Below, piece after piece: positions 1 through 5,339 of a stretch of 11,818 nucleotides of DNA. Both the position numbers and the translations under genes were made by a program. Below the pieces are notes generated by a model. The model had not been told where the DNA came from. It saw nothing but the letters and a program-made list of their open reading frames with translations, and ran no database searches. Source of the stretch: an uncultured Bacilli bacterium (GTDB lineage: Bacteria; Bacillota_I; Bacilli_A; RF39; UBA660); assembly GCA_910586425.1 (NCBI GenBank), contig CAJUHL010000049.1:1-11818 (forward strand). The letters run 5' to 3'. The first letter of the stretch is position 1; each line of letters begins with the position of its first letter.

Positions 1-269
<269 letters not shown>

Positions 270-301
270 TTATCTCTCCTTTTTCTTATTTTTTAGAGAG
301 A

Positions 302-330
302 TTAAAAGTACAAAAAGACCATACTTTTAA
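302..330. repeat. Inverted repeat upstream of the serine recombinase
   Basis: TTAAAAGTA (302-310) and TACTTTTAA (322-330) form perfect 9-bp arms around an 11-bp centre. A related GTACTT block follows at 341-346. It lies 36 bp before the recombinase start and could be an operator or part of that recombinase's own attachment site. The sequence cannot distinguish these. Confidence 0.4.
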
Positions 331-375
331 CCTCAAGTATTGTACTTCCTTTTTGCACGCCTAGTTTTAAAACAA

Positions 376-642
376 TTAATTTGTTTTAATATGAACTTCT
401 AAATCCTTTAATTTAATACTTTTAGAATAATCATTTACAAATAAAGTATCACTTCCATTAAAGATTAAATAATTATTCTCTTTGATTGTTATAATATGTG
501 GACTTACATAAGCAATGTTAGTTCCTTTAATATTAATAATACTTCCTTGTTTAATAATAGGCTTAACACAAGCAAATCTACATATCATTTCAATCCTTTT
601 TAAGACTTCCTTATCAAACTCTAATTCCTTAACAACATCCAT
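376..642 (-). CDS. Hypothetical protein, about 88 aa
   Basis: This minus-strand frame has no recognisable family. I chose the ATG at 642 (MDVVKEL...) because GGAAGTG lies 8-9 bases upstream. Other in-frame starts are ATG 648, ATG 657 and TTG 663, the last giving 95 aa. The N-terminal third is charged and helical (ELEFDKEVLKRIEMI). The rest alternates hydrophobic and polar residues as in a small beta-rich domain (IINIKGTNIAYV, HIITIKENNYLIF). There is no signal peptide or membrane segment. It lies in the same direction as the serine recombinase, about 110 bp ahead of it, and could be an accessory gene of the same element. That link rests on position only, and a spurious frame in AT-rich DNA is not excluded. 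Confidence 0.45.
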   Translation of the reverse strand: MDVVKELEFDKEVLKRIEMICRFACVKPIIKQGSIINIKGTNIAYVSPHIITIKENNYLIFNGSDTLFVNDYSKSIKLKDLEVHIKTN

Positions 643-667
643 ACTCATCACTTCCATTCTCAAATAA

Positions 668-694
668 CAAAAAAACTAGACGGTACTTCTAGTT
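668..694 (-). terminator. Rho-independent terminator on the minus strand, probably the original end of the tRNA operon
   Basis: On the minus strand a 7-bp stem (AACTAGA 674-680 with TCTAGTT 688-694) with a 7-base loop runs into a long T tract. It points leftward, away from the attL repeat. Without the prophage it would lie about 45 bp after the 3' end of tRNA-Leu, so it was probably that operon's terminator before phage insertion. A second small dyad, CTCGAA/TTCGAG, is at 708-726. Confidence 0.6.
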
Positions 695-739
695 AATATT
701 TATTACTCTCGAATAAAAAGTTCGAGTTTCCTATCAATC

Positions 740-756
740 TGGTGCAGGTGAAGGGA
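740..756. repeat. attL: left copy of the tRNA-Leu-derived attachment core
   Basis: TGGTGCAGGTGAAGGGA is identical to the last 17 bases of tRNA-Leu (reverse complement, including the encoded CCA). After one mismatch (A757 against C7302) the next seven bases, TTGAACC, match again, so the phage copy mimics the tRNA well into the T arm. Left of the core the similarity ends quickly. Crossover lies somewhere within the 17 bp. Confidence 0.88.
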
Positions 757-757
757 A

Positions 758-786
758 TTGAACCATTAATAAAAAACTTCTAAAAT
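758..786 (+). promoter_or_regulatory. Promoter of the early phage genes, with its -35 in tRNA-like DNA
   Basis: TTGAAC (758-763), a 17-bp spacer and TAAAAT (781-786) form a plausible sigma-A promoter reading toward the 72-aa gene at 817. The -35 hexamer is the T-loop-like TTGAAC just past the attL core. Transcription would start near 793. Confidence 0.5.
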
Positions 787-792
787 ATGCTT

Positions 793-806
793 TAAAATCG
801 ATTTTA
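793..806. promoter_or_regulatory. 14-bp perfect palindrome, candidate operator
   Basis: TAAAATCGATTTTA is a perfect palindrome placed at the expected start of the early transcript and running directly into the AGGAGG ribosome binding site. Position and symmetry suit a dimeric repressor. The adjacent 115-aa winged-helix protein is the obvious candidate ligand, but that is inference. Confidence 0.4.
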
Positions 807-816
807 GGAGGTATTT

Positions 817-1035
817 ATGAAAAATGAAAAGATTGATTCTGTAGAGGAATTGAAATTAATGTCAAATGATAGGCTATTTTGCTATCAAAAATTGTTATTA
901 AAACAATTGAGACATTATTTAGAAAATCCAATGACTGATAAAAATGATATTTTTAGAACTTTGGATGTAATTCAAACAGTAAACCTAGTTATAATAAAGC
1001 GTCAAAATGCTCGCCGAATAAAAGACAAAATATGA
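817..1035 (+). CDS. Small early phage protein of unknown function, 72 aa
   Basis: The ATG at 817 follows AGGAGG at 806-811. The product is helical and charged (MKNEKIDSVEELKLM at the start, KRQNARRIKDKI at the end), with no membrane segment and no recognised family. Its stop overlaps the start of the next gene as ATGA (1032-1035), so the two are translationally coupled and probably act together. Being first in the early unit beside the likely replication gene, it could be a replication accessory or regulatory protein. It does not look like an OB-fold single-strand binding protein. A real gene is well supported by start signal and coupling; the function is unknown. Confidence 0.75.
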   Translation: MKNEKIDSVEELKLMSNDRLFCYQKLLLKQLRHYLENPMTDKNDIFRTLDVIQTVNLVIIKRQNARRIKDKI

Positions 1036-1379
1036 ATAAAAATAATGAAAAAATTAAAATAACTAGGCTGATTCTGAATAATAAGCGAGTAAATAATTAT
1101 ACAAAGCTTATGATTATTCTATCTAGTTTGAATTATTATGAAGATTATTATATACCGAATCGTAAGTTAATGAATATGCTTAATATTAATAAAAAAAGAG
1201 TAATAATTTTATTAAAGCAATTGCAAGAAGATAGGGTTATAGCAATCTTTTACAAAGGTAGAAAACGTTTCTTTACGTTTTTACAAACTGGAAATGAAGA
1301 TTTAAAAAATATCGATAATGATATGGAGAATATACCAGATAATGATTTATTTGATTATAACTGGTTAGAAAATGATTAG
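1032..1379 (+). CDS. Winged-helix DNA-binding protein, candidate replication initiator of the phage, 115 aa
   Basis: Residues about 22-82 read as a helix-turn-helix with a wing. TKLMIILSSLNYYE comes first, then YYIPNRKLMNMLNINKKRVIILLKQLQEDRVI (NRKLMNMLNINKKRV as the HTH) and a basic wing IFYKGRKRFFTF. The fold resembles winged helices of small Firmicute plasmid Rep proteins such as RepL, and phage replication proteins with an N-terminal HTH. The C-terminal third is acidic. No HUH or metal-binding histidine pair typical of rolling-circle initiators is present. The gene ends just before a terminator and a cluster of four palindromic repeats (1454-1551), the classic arrangement of an iteron-binding initiator and its origin. 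It could instead be only a repressor. DNA binding is fairly safe; initiation is inference. Confidence 0.7.
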   Translation: MNKNNEKIKITRLILNNKRVNNYTKLMIILSSLNYYEDYYIPNRKLMNMLNINKKRVIILLKQLQEDRVIAIFYKGRKRFFTFLQTGNEDLKNIDNDMENIPDNDLFDYNWLEND

Positions 1380-1410
1380 GATATGAAAAAATTTTGTTAG
1401 AATCAATTAT

Positions 1411-1440
1411 ATGAAACGCAATGAACTTGCGTTTTTTCAT
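1411..1440 (+). terminator. Terminator after the early genes
   Basis: AAACGCAA (1414-1421) and TTGCGTTT (1427-1434) form an 8-bp stem with a 5-base loop, followed by T residues to 1437. Outer bases ATG (1411-1413) and CAT (1438-1440) can also pair around the T run. It lies about 35 bp after the 115-aa gene and would end the early transcript before the origin region. Confidence 0.7.
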
Positions 1441-1480
1441 GCGTTTTTTGTGTGGTGTCATTTTCGACACCAAAAAACGC
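1441..1480. repeat. Extended hairpin around the first iteron
   Basis: GCGTTTTTT (1441-1449) pairs with AAAAAACGC (1472-1480), enclosing the first 18-bp palindrome with a 4-base bulge (GTGT, 1450-1453) on one side. As single-stranded DNA this would be a long bulged hairpin. Filamentous phages use such hairpins for complementary-strand priming and packaging. The 9-mer also occurs directly at 1429-1437. Confidence 0.5.
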
Positions 1481-1551
1481 AAAATTGGTGTTGCTTTTGA
1501 CACCTTAAATGGTGTTATTTTCGACACCTACGTAGTGTTGCTTTCGACACC
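1454..1551. repeat. Four 18-bp imperfect palindromes (iteron-like), likely phage origin of replication
   Basis: Copies start at 1454 (GGTGTCATTTTCGACACC), 1487 (GGTGTTGCTTTTGACACC), 1511 (GGTGTTATTTTCGACACC) and 1534 (AGTGTTGCTTTCGACACC). All face the same way, 33, 24 and 23 bp apart. The GGTGT and GACACC arms are nearly invariant. They lie next to a winged-helix gene and beside very AT-rich DNA (1553-1618), as at iteron origins. A multi-site operator controlling the coat promoter at 1664 is the main alternative. The spacing and dyad symmetry do not fit a CRISPR array. Confidence 0.8.
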
Positions 1552-1552
1552 C

Positions 1553-1574
1553 TATATATTATAAATAATATATA
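1553..1574. repeat. AT-only inverted repeat in a candidate DNA-unwinding region
   Basis: Ten-bp arms (TATATATTAT at 1553-1562 and ATAATATATA at 1565-1574) flank AA, and A/T-only sequence continues to about 1600. It abuts the last iteron, which fits an unwinding element, though sequence this AT-rich forms palindromes easily. Confidence 0.4.
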
Positions 1575-1663
1575 ATATGAACCTTTAAATAATTTATTAT
1601 TTTATATAGTGAAAAAAGGCGCAAAATTTTTCATAAAATGGGATAAAAAAATTGTACAAAAAT

Positions 1664-1693
1664 TTGACTTTTTAAAAATAGGTACTTTATAAT
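1664..1693 (+). promoter_or_regulatory. Strong promoter of the coat protein gene
   Basis: TTGACT (1664-1669), an 18-bp spacer and a perfect TATAAT (1688-1693) point to the gene at 1860. Transcription would start near 1700, leaving a leader of about 160 bases. The -35 lies in AAAATTTGAC, a 10-mer that also surrounds the -35 of the integrase promoter (6202-6211). Confidence 0.75.
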
Positions 1694-1699
1694 CGAATT

Positions 1700-1859
1700 A
1701 AACTTAAAAAGCAAATTGTCAAATTTCATTCATTTACTTCTATATTCTATTAAAAATGTATTTTTTCTCGTATGCAAAACTACAAAAAGGTGCTTTTTAG
1801 GTTTCAATAAGGTATTAGTGTGCGCATACTGATATAAATTATGAAAAGGAGGTATTTCA
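1700..1859 (+). promoter_or_regulatory. Long structured leader of the coat protein gene
   Basis: The gene-free leader holds AAATTGTCAAATTT (1713-1726), the inverse of the 14-mer at the integrase promoter. It also holds a small A5G/CT5 hairpin (1784-1798) and a 22-base dyad at 1813-1834 centred on TGCGCA that pairs completely if two G-U pairs are allowed. The AGGAGG site at 1847-1852 precedes the ATG. The dyad could be a protein site, an mRNA-stabilising hairpin or a single-strand signal. Confidence 0.4.
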
Positions 1860-2093
1860 ATGTTAAATGTTTTAAATGATACCACTACAACAACGCCAGC
1901 AACAATTGCAGACTTTTTCACTGCAGCTGGTCAAACTGTAACAGGTTTAATCAGTGGTGCTGCAAATGTTTTCAATGGTTTGTGGTCAAGTGGAGCTCCA
2001 GGACAACTAGCTTGTACTATGGGGTTAGCAAGTACAATCATTGGACTTGGTTTTGTAATTTTCAAAATCAGAGGAAGAAAACGCGCTAGATAA
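1860..2093 (+). CDS. Candidate major coat protein of the filamentous phage, 77 aa
   Basis: The protein has a Thr- and Ala-rich N-terminal half (TTTTTPATIADFFTAAGQTV), one membrane segment at about residues 50-70 (CTMGLASTIIGLGFVIFKI) and a very basic tail, RGRKRAR. This is the layout of filamentous phage major coat proteins: the hydrophobic helix packs in the capsid and the basic end contacts DNA. No cleavable signal peptide is obvious; the N-terminus may stay outside without cleavage. It has the best expression signals in the phage: the strong promoter at 1664, AGGAGG seven bases before ATG, and a terminator straight after the stop. M13 gene VIII is likewise followed by a terminator. Its base composition is less AT-rich than its neighbours, as in a highly expressed gene. 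The role is inferred from architecture and position. Confidence 0.75.
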   Translation: MLNVLNDTTTTTPATIADFFTAAGQTVTGLISGAANVFNGLWSSGAPGQLACTMGLASTIIGLGFVIFKIRGRKRAR

Positions 2094-2120
2094 GGAGGTA
2101 GGAGGATATCCTATCTTTTT
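2092..2120 (+). terminator. Terminator or attenuator directly after the coat gene
   Basis: AGGTAGGA (2096-2103) pairs with TCCTATCT (2109-2116), including one G-U pair, around a 5-base loop and is followed by T residues to 2120. Adding G-U pairs extends the stem to 2092. It starts at the coat gene stop codon. Since no clear promoter follows before 2153, the downstream genes probably depend on read-through, giving much more coat mRNA than mRNA for the rest. Confidence 0.75.
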
Positions 2121-2152
2121 AGTTTATAAAGTATTTAGAAAGGAGACTTAGT

Positions 2153-2305
2153 ATGAATATTATATGTTTAATATCACTAACATTAAACGTGATTCTATTG
2201 TCAATTATCGTTTTATTTTTAGCATGTAAGCGAAATATTTTTAGTAAAGATGAAATTGTAGACCAAGAATCATTTTTAGATTTTTTTGGAGTTGGTAAGT
2301 CATGA
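2153..2305 (+). CDS. Small membrane protein, 50 aa, candidate minor virion protein
   Basis: The frame starts at ATG 2153 behind AAAGGAG (2140-2146). It encodes one N-terminal membrane helix (residues about 3-24, ICLISLTLNVILLSIIVLFLA), then CKRN and an acidic cytoplasmic-type tail (SKDEIVDQESFLDFF). Its TGA stop overlaps the ATG of the 593-aa gene (ATGA, 2302-2305), so translation of the two is coupled. Between the major coat and pIII-like genes, its size and position suit a minor capsid or assembly protein like M13 pVII or pIX, but the sequence carries no family signature. Confidence 0.7.
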   Translation: MNIICLISLTLNVILLSIIVLFLACKRNIFSKDEIVDQESFLDFFGVGKS

Positions 2306-4083
2306 AAAAAATAATAATAATGACAATTGCTATAATATCTATAATGTTTATACCTAATTTTATAAAAAAAGTAAAAGCGGCATATGTTAATATGGAGTAT
2401 AAAGAAATAAAAACGATGACGCTACCAAATGGAACGCAAATACCAGTCCCGATTTTGAAAGACGAAAACTATGAACAGTTAGTAATAGATAAACGTAGTG
2501 AAAAAGAGATAAGTATTAACTATTATAAAAATACAGTTCAATACTTTAAATTGACAACAAATAGTTTGACAGAAAAAAATCATTATGCATATCCAAGTAT
2601 GGATAGATATTCTATATATTATTGTCCAAATACAAATTCATATAACGGTTTAGGTTGTTCTACTGGATATGAAGCATATGAGAATAAGTGGGGAAGCTAC
2701 AACGATAATAAAAATCCAGTGAATTACAAGGAAATTCTATATACAGATATCGAATTTCGTACTAATGACGGAAAAACGGTTGTAATAGAAAAAACAGTAT
2801 TAAAACCAACGATAAGTGCTAGCCATTCTAATGTAGGAAATGATACATATTTAAATATAGAATTTAGTATATTTGATGCAAGTAGATATAAATATGAATA
2901 TTCGTTATATGATACAAAAAATTGGACAGAAATAACAAGTAATAATTTTTTACAAAAGGTATATGAAGATGGAACAGTATTTGTAAGAATAACAAATCGG
3001 GAAACAGGTGAATTTGTTACTTCATATAGTTATTTGATGACTGATGTTTTAAACCCAGTTCCTGAAATCAATTTTGTAAAAGATGATATCACACTAGAAA
3101 ATGGTGTAACCGTTTCTAGCACAATAACAATATCATTTAGTATTTTTGACCGTAATAGATTTATATATGAATATGCGATTGATTCATCATCGGAAGCTTC
3201 TTTTATTCCAATTAAAGAAAATAATTTTAAAATAACAACAGAACAAAATTGTGCTATTTTTGTTCGAATCAGAAATCGGGAGACAGGAGAATATATTAAA
3301 AGTTCAACTTATAACATTGTCCATGTTCAGAAATTTGTTTACGATGGTAAGACATATAAAAACTTTATTAAAATACCTTTATCGGAAATATATAATTCAG
3401 AAACAGGGGAATGGAAAACAAAACAATATGTATTTTTGGCTGATAAGAATGATAATTTGAAACCAACGATTGAATTCTATTTTCAATTAGCAGATAAAGA
3501 AGGTACTACTATATCAAAACCAGTTCCTATGCAAATTTATTTGAATAAAAACATACTTGATATAAAAGAATATGCCCAAAAAATAATCGATAGTCCAACT
3601 TCGGATCCAGATGGCTACGGTGGTGGCTTTTCAGTAGGTGGAGGCTCCTTCGGAGGCGGTGGCGGAGGAGGAAGATTTGATGATGATGAAGATACTATAA
3701 CGAGTTGTACTACTTTACCACAAAAAACAAGTATTGAGATGGAAAGCTTTTATCATTATGCAACTGTAACATTAAGTTTTAATTTATGTGAAACACTTAA
3801 TTCGGTTAAAACCCCCGCAGATTTTACAACAGAATCTATCTTTATTTTTTACAATGGCAAAAAGTATGTCGATATTTATGATGCAATCGATGATAATTTA
3901 TATGCAGATAATTTGCCAACAAGCCAATATGATTTTTTACGGTCCATTTCAAAATATGTTGATTTTTATAGTGAATTAATAAACTTTAGTTGGTTATCAT
4001 TGAATTCAGATATAAAGAACTTTATTGTAGCAAGCTTTTCCGTAATTGTCATTTGCGCAATTATAACTATTATTAGAAAGTAA
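2302..4083 (+). CDS. pIII-like adsorption/minor coat protein with signal peptide, glycine linker and C-terminal anchor, 593 aa
   Basis: Residues 1-26 form a signal peptide (MKKIIIMTIAIISIM, then VKA before AYV). A tyrosine-rich N-terminal domain follows, with a possible disulphide pair (C108, C119). Two tandem copies of a domain of about 80-90 residues come next (about 171-247 and 253-341). They share FSIFDxxRxxYEY and R(I)xNRETGE(F/Y)(V/I), and a weaker ETGEW echo lies near 370. A glycine-rich linker (438-457, with seven consecutive Gly) and an acidic patch DDDED (460-464) lead to a C-terminal domain and a final membrane helix (about 573-591) ending in RK. Signal peptide, receptor-type domains, Gly linker and anchor are the architecture of filamentous phage pIII, which binds the host and caps the virion. 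No sequence family is recognisable, so the role is inferred. The start overlaps the upstream stop and has only a weak GGTAAG site. Confidence 0.78.
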   Translation: MKKIIIMTIAIISIMFIPNFIKKVKAAYVNMEYKEIKTMTLPNGTQIPVPILKDENYEQLVIDKRSEKEISINYYKNTVQYFKLTTNSLTEKNHYAYPSMDRYSIYYCPNTNSYNGLGCSTGYEAYENKWGSYNDNKNPVNYKEILYTDIEFRTNDGKTVVIEKTVLKPTISASHSNVGNDTYLNIEFSIFDASRYKYEYSLYDTKNWTEITSNNFLQKVYEDGTVFVRITNRETGEFVTSYSYLMTDVLNPVPEINFVKDDITLENGVTVSSTITISFSIFDRNRFIYEYAIDSSSEASFIPIKENNFKITTEQNCAIFVRIRNRETGEYIKSSTYNIVHVQKFVYDGKTYKNFIKIPLSEIYNSETGEWKTKQYVFLADKNDNLKPTIEFYFQLADKEGTTISKPVPMQIYLNKNILDIKEYAQKIIDSPTSDPDGYGGGFSVGGGSFGGGGGGGRFDDDEDTITSCTTLPQKTSIEMESFYHYATVTLSFNLCETLNSVKTPADFTTESIFIFYNGKKYVDIYDAIDDNLYADNLPTSQYDFLRSISKYVDFYSELINFSWLSLNSDIKNFIVASFSVIVICAIITIIRK

Positions 4084-4091
4084 GTGATTGT

Positions 4092-4301
4092 ATGATTTAT
4101 ACATTAAGTTTTATTGACAATATAAAGGACTTTTTTAGTGATATAGCAAAATACATAGCTCAAATGACCGGTGTTGTCTCACAATTTTATGATTTATGTA
4201 TGAGTGCAATTGATATTCTACCGGGAGAAATAAAAGTAGTTTTAATTGTCTGCATTCCTATTTTTATCATTATTATTTCAATTAAAATTGTGCGTGGTTA
4301 G
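4092..4301 (+). CDS. Small membrane protein, 69 aa, phage structural operon
   Basis: An amphipathic N-terminal half (FIDNIKDFFSDIAKYIAQMTGVVSQFYDL) precedes LPGEIK and a C-terminal membrane helix at about residues 47-66 (VVLIVCIPIFIIIISIKIV) ending RG. The gene starts 8 bp after the pIII-like gene with a weak GTGATTG-type site, so coupled translation is likely. Size and position after the adsorption gene recall M13 pVI, which sits at the same virion end as pIII. That analogy is positional; no family signature is visible. Confidence 0.7.
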   Translation: MIYTLSFIDNIKDFFSDIAKYIAQMTGVVSQFYDLCMSAIDILPGEIKVVLIVCIPIFIIIISIKIVRG

Positions 4302-4317
4302 AAAGTGAGCTGATTAT

Positions 4318-4512
4318 ATGTTAGAAATATTAAAAGGTGTTATAAGTTTATTAATGCAAGGAATCAATCAAATATTTAATATTGATATTGAAATTACACC
4401 CGAATTTCATGCGAAATTTGGAATGCTTTTGATATCATTTGCATTTCTCTGTATCTTACTTATATGCGTATTTAATGCTTTAGGAATTCATATTGGAAAG
4501 GATGATGAATAA
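4318..4512 (+). CDS. Small membrane protein, 64 aa, phage structural operon
   Basis: It begins with an amphipathic helix (MLEILKGVISLLMQGINQIF), then a short polar stretch (NIDIEITPEFHAKF). One membrane helix covers about residues 34-55 (FGMLLISFAFLCILLICVF), and the tail is GKDDE. The start lies 16 bp after the previous stop with AAAGTGAG upstream, and the stop overlaps the next start as TAATG (4510-4514). The general plan, amphipathic helix, short polar linker and single membrane helix, matches the gene before it, so the two may be diverged paralogues or partner minor coat proteins. Function is unknown. Confidence 0.7.
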   Translation: MLEILKGVISLLMQGINQIFNIDIEITPEFHAKFGMLLISFAFLCILLICVFNALGIHIGKDDE

Positions 4513-4667
4513 TGTTTCAAGTATTGCATGATTTTTGGGTAGAACAATTACCCATGTTTCAGGGAACATTCGAGATATTTTATGTTGTAATGGACTGTTT
4601 AACGATTATTTTGTTCTTTAGACTTTTATTTGCACTTGGTAGCATTGTGCCAGGAGGTAATCGATAA
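4512..4667 (+). CDS. Small membrane protein, 51 aa, phage structural operon
   Basis: This short frame begins at ATG 4512, overlapping the previous stop (TAATG), and ends at TAA 4665-4667, overlapping the next ATG in the same way. It encodes an aromatic N-terminus (MFQVLHDFWVEQLPMF), one membrane helix (about residues 22-46, including FYVVMDCLTIILFFRLLFALG) and a short polar end, PGGNR. Its last codons contain AGGAGG (4652-4657), the ribosome binding site of the following gene. Tight two-sided overlap argues strongly for a translated gene. Function unknown; a minor virion or assembly protein is likely. Confidence 0.68.
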   Translation: MFQVLHDFWVEQLPMFQGTFEIFYVVMDCLTIILFFRLLFALGSIVPGGNR

Positions 4668-4882
4668 TGTGGTTTGACATTAGTAAAATGTTAATTATAT
4701 CGCAGGAGCAGTTTGATAGCTTAATTAGTCTACTAGGGTGCAATCTAACTGTTGCAGATTCATGTTATATGTGTACATACTTATTTGCCAATCTATTTGC
4801 CTATATTATGATATTTATTATTATAAAGGTTGTTATGTTTATGTATTATCAAATCTTTAATAAAAAGAAGGTATTTAGATGA
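4667..4882 (+). CDS. Small membrane protein with three cysteines, 71 aa, phage structural operon
   Basis: The N-terminal 36 residues are mostly polar or amphipathic and contain C25, C33 and C36 (GCNLTVADSCYMC), which could form a disulphide if outside the membrane. A membrane segment follows at about 37-62 (TYLFANLFAYIMIFIIIKVVMFMYY) with a basic end, NKKKVFR. The positive end should stay inside the cell, putting the cysteines outside. AGGAGG lies 9-10 bases before the ATG. The stop overlaps the next start (ATGA, 4879-4882). No known family recognised. Confidence 0.68.
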   Translation: MWFDISKMLIISQEQFDSLISLLGCNLTVADSCYMCTYLFANLFAYIMIFIIIKVVMFMYYQIFNKKKVFR

Positions 4883-5004
4883 TTAGATTGGTGTTTAGAC
4901 TAATTTGTTCTATCTTTAGGTTTATCAAGTATATTTTTAAATATACAATTTACTATACGGCACGTAAAATCGTGCGTATATGTGTGAAAGGAGCTATCAG
5001 ATAA
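4879..5004 (+). CDS. Very basic 41-aa protein without acidic residues, phage structural operon
   Basis: The frame MIRLVFRLICSIFRFIKYIF... carries ten Arg/Lys and no Asp or Glu. Basic residues at 3, 7, 14, 17 and 21 lie on one face of a helix whose other face is Phe, Ile and Leu. It overlaps the preceding gene (ATGA) and the following gene (TAATG at 5002-5006). A membrane-surface helix that also contacts the phage DNA, such as a minor coat or DNA-guiding protein, is possible, but nothing in the sequence settles this. Coupling on both sides supports translation. Confidence 0.6.
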   Translation: MIRLVFRLICSIFRFIKYIFKYTIYYTARKIVRICVKGAIR

Positions 5005-5339
5005 TGATTCAAATTATTTTTTATTTAGTTTTTGCGGTATTAACACAGATTGTTACATATCATTTGTTAAGGCGAATCGATAAAAGAGAAAGACAGTTGT
5101 TGAAAAATTGGGAATTGGAATATATCAATACTTATAAAGATTTGTGGCGTGAATCATACTTTCAAAAGTTGGCCGAAGAAAAGCGAATGGAACTTGTAGA
5201 AAAACAGAAGAAACAAGAGAATGCAGAATTAAAGCAAAAATTGAAACAAGTTGGAATTGATGAGGGATTTGTAGAACAATATGATAATGACTTGCAGCAA
5301 GCAATCGAAAAACTGGAAGAACAGGAGAAAAAGGCATGA
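5004..5339 (+). CDS. Membrane-anchored coiled-coil protein, 111 aa, just upstream of the Zot ATPase
   Basis: An N-terminal membrane helix (residues about 2-18, IQIIFYLVFAVLTQIVTYH) is followed by RR and a long charged helix rich in Glu, Lys and Gln (about 22-110). This is a probable coiled coil lying in the cytoplasm. I chose ATG 5004 over the in-frame ATG at 4980 because it overlaps the previous stop as TAATG, like its neighbours, and has AAAGGAG (4987-4993) upstream. Its stop overlaps the Zot start (ATGA, 5336-5339). In M13 the pI ATPase works with pXI, an internal-start product keeping the membrane part. A separate anchored helix beside a short Zot may supply the missing scaffold here, which is inference. 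Confidence 0.72.
   Translation: MIQIIFYLVFAVLTQIVTYHLLRRIDKRERQLLKNWELEYINTYKDLWRESYFQKLAEEKRMELVEKQKKQENAELKQKLKQVGIDEGFVEQYDNDLQQAIEKLEEQEKKA

Noticed and set aside
1273..1527. 84-codon minus-strand frame over the end of the 115-aa gene and the iterons
   Set aside because: It lies antisense to a supported gene and its open frame comes from the repeated palindromes; no start signal.
1454..1551. CRISPR-like array
   Set aside because: Repeats are 18-bp palindromes with gaps of 5-15 bp, only four copies, and no cas genes; iterons or operators fit better.
1551..1860. XerCD dif-like site for host-recombinase integration
   Set aside because: No convincing pair of 11-bp Xer arms with a 6-bp centre, and the phage has its own integrase and a clear tRNA att site.
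1730..1921. 63-codon minus-strand frame across the coat leader
   Set aside because: Antisense to the coat gene start and leader, with the Val run produced by the complement of the Thr codons.
3251..3979. Two plus-strand frames (69 and 63 codons) inside the pIII-like gene
   Set aside because: Out-of-frame shadows of a long, well-structured gene, with no upstream signals.
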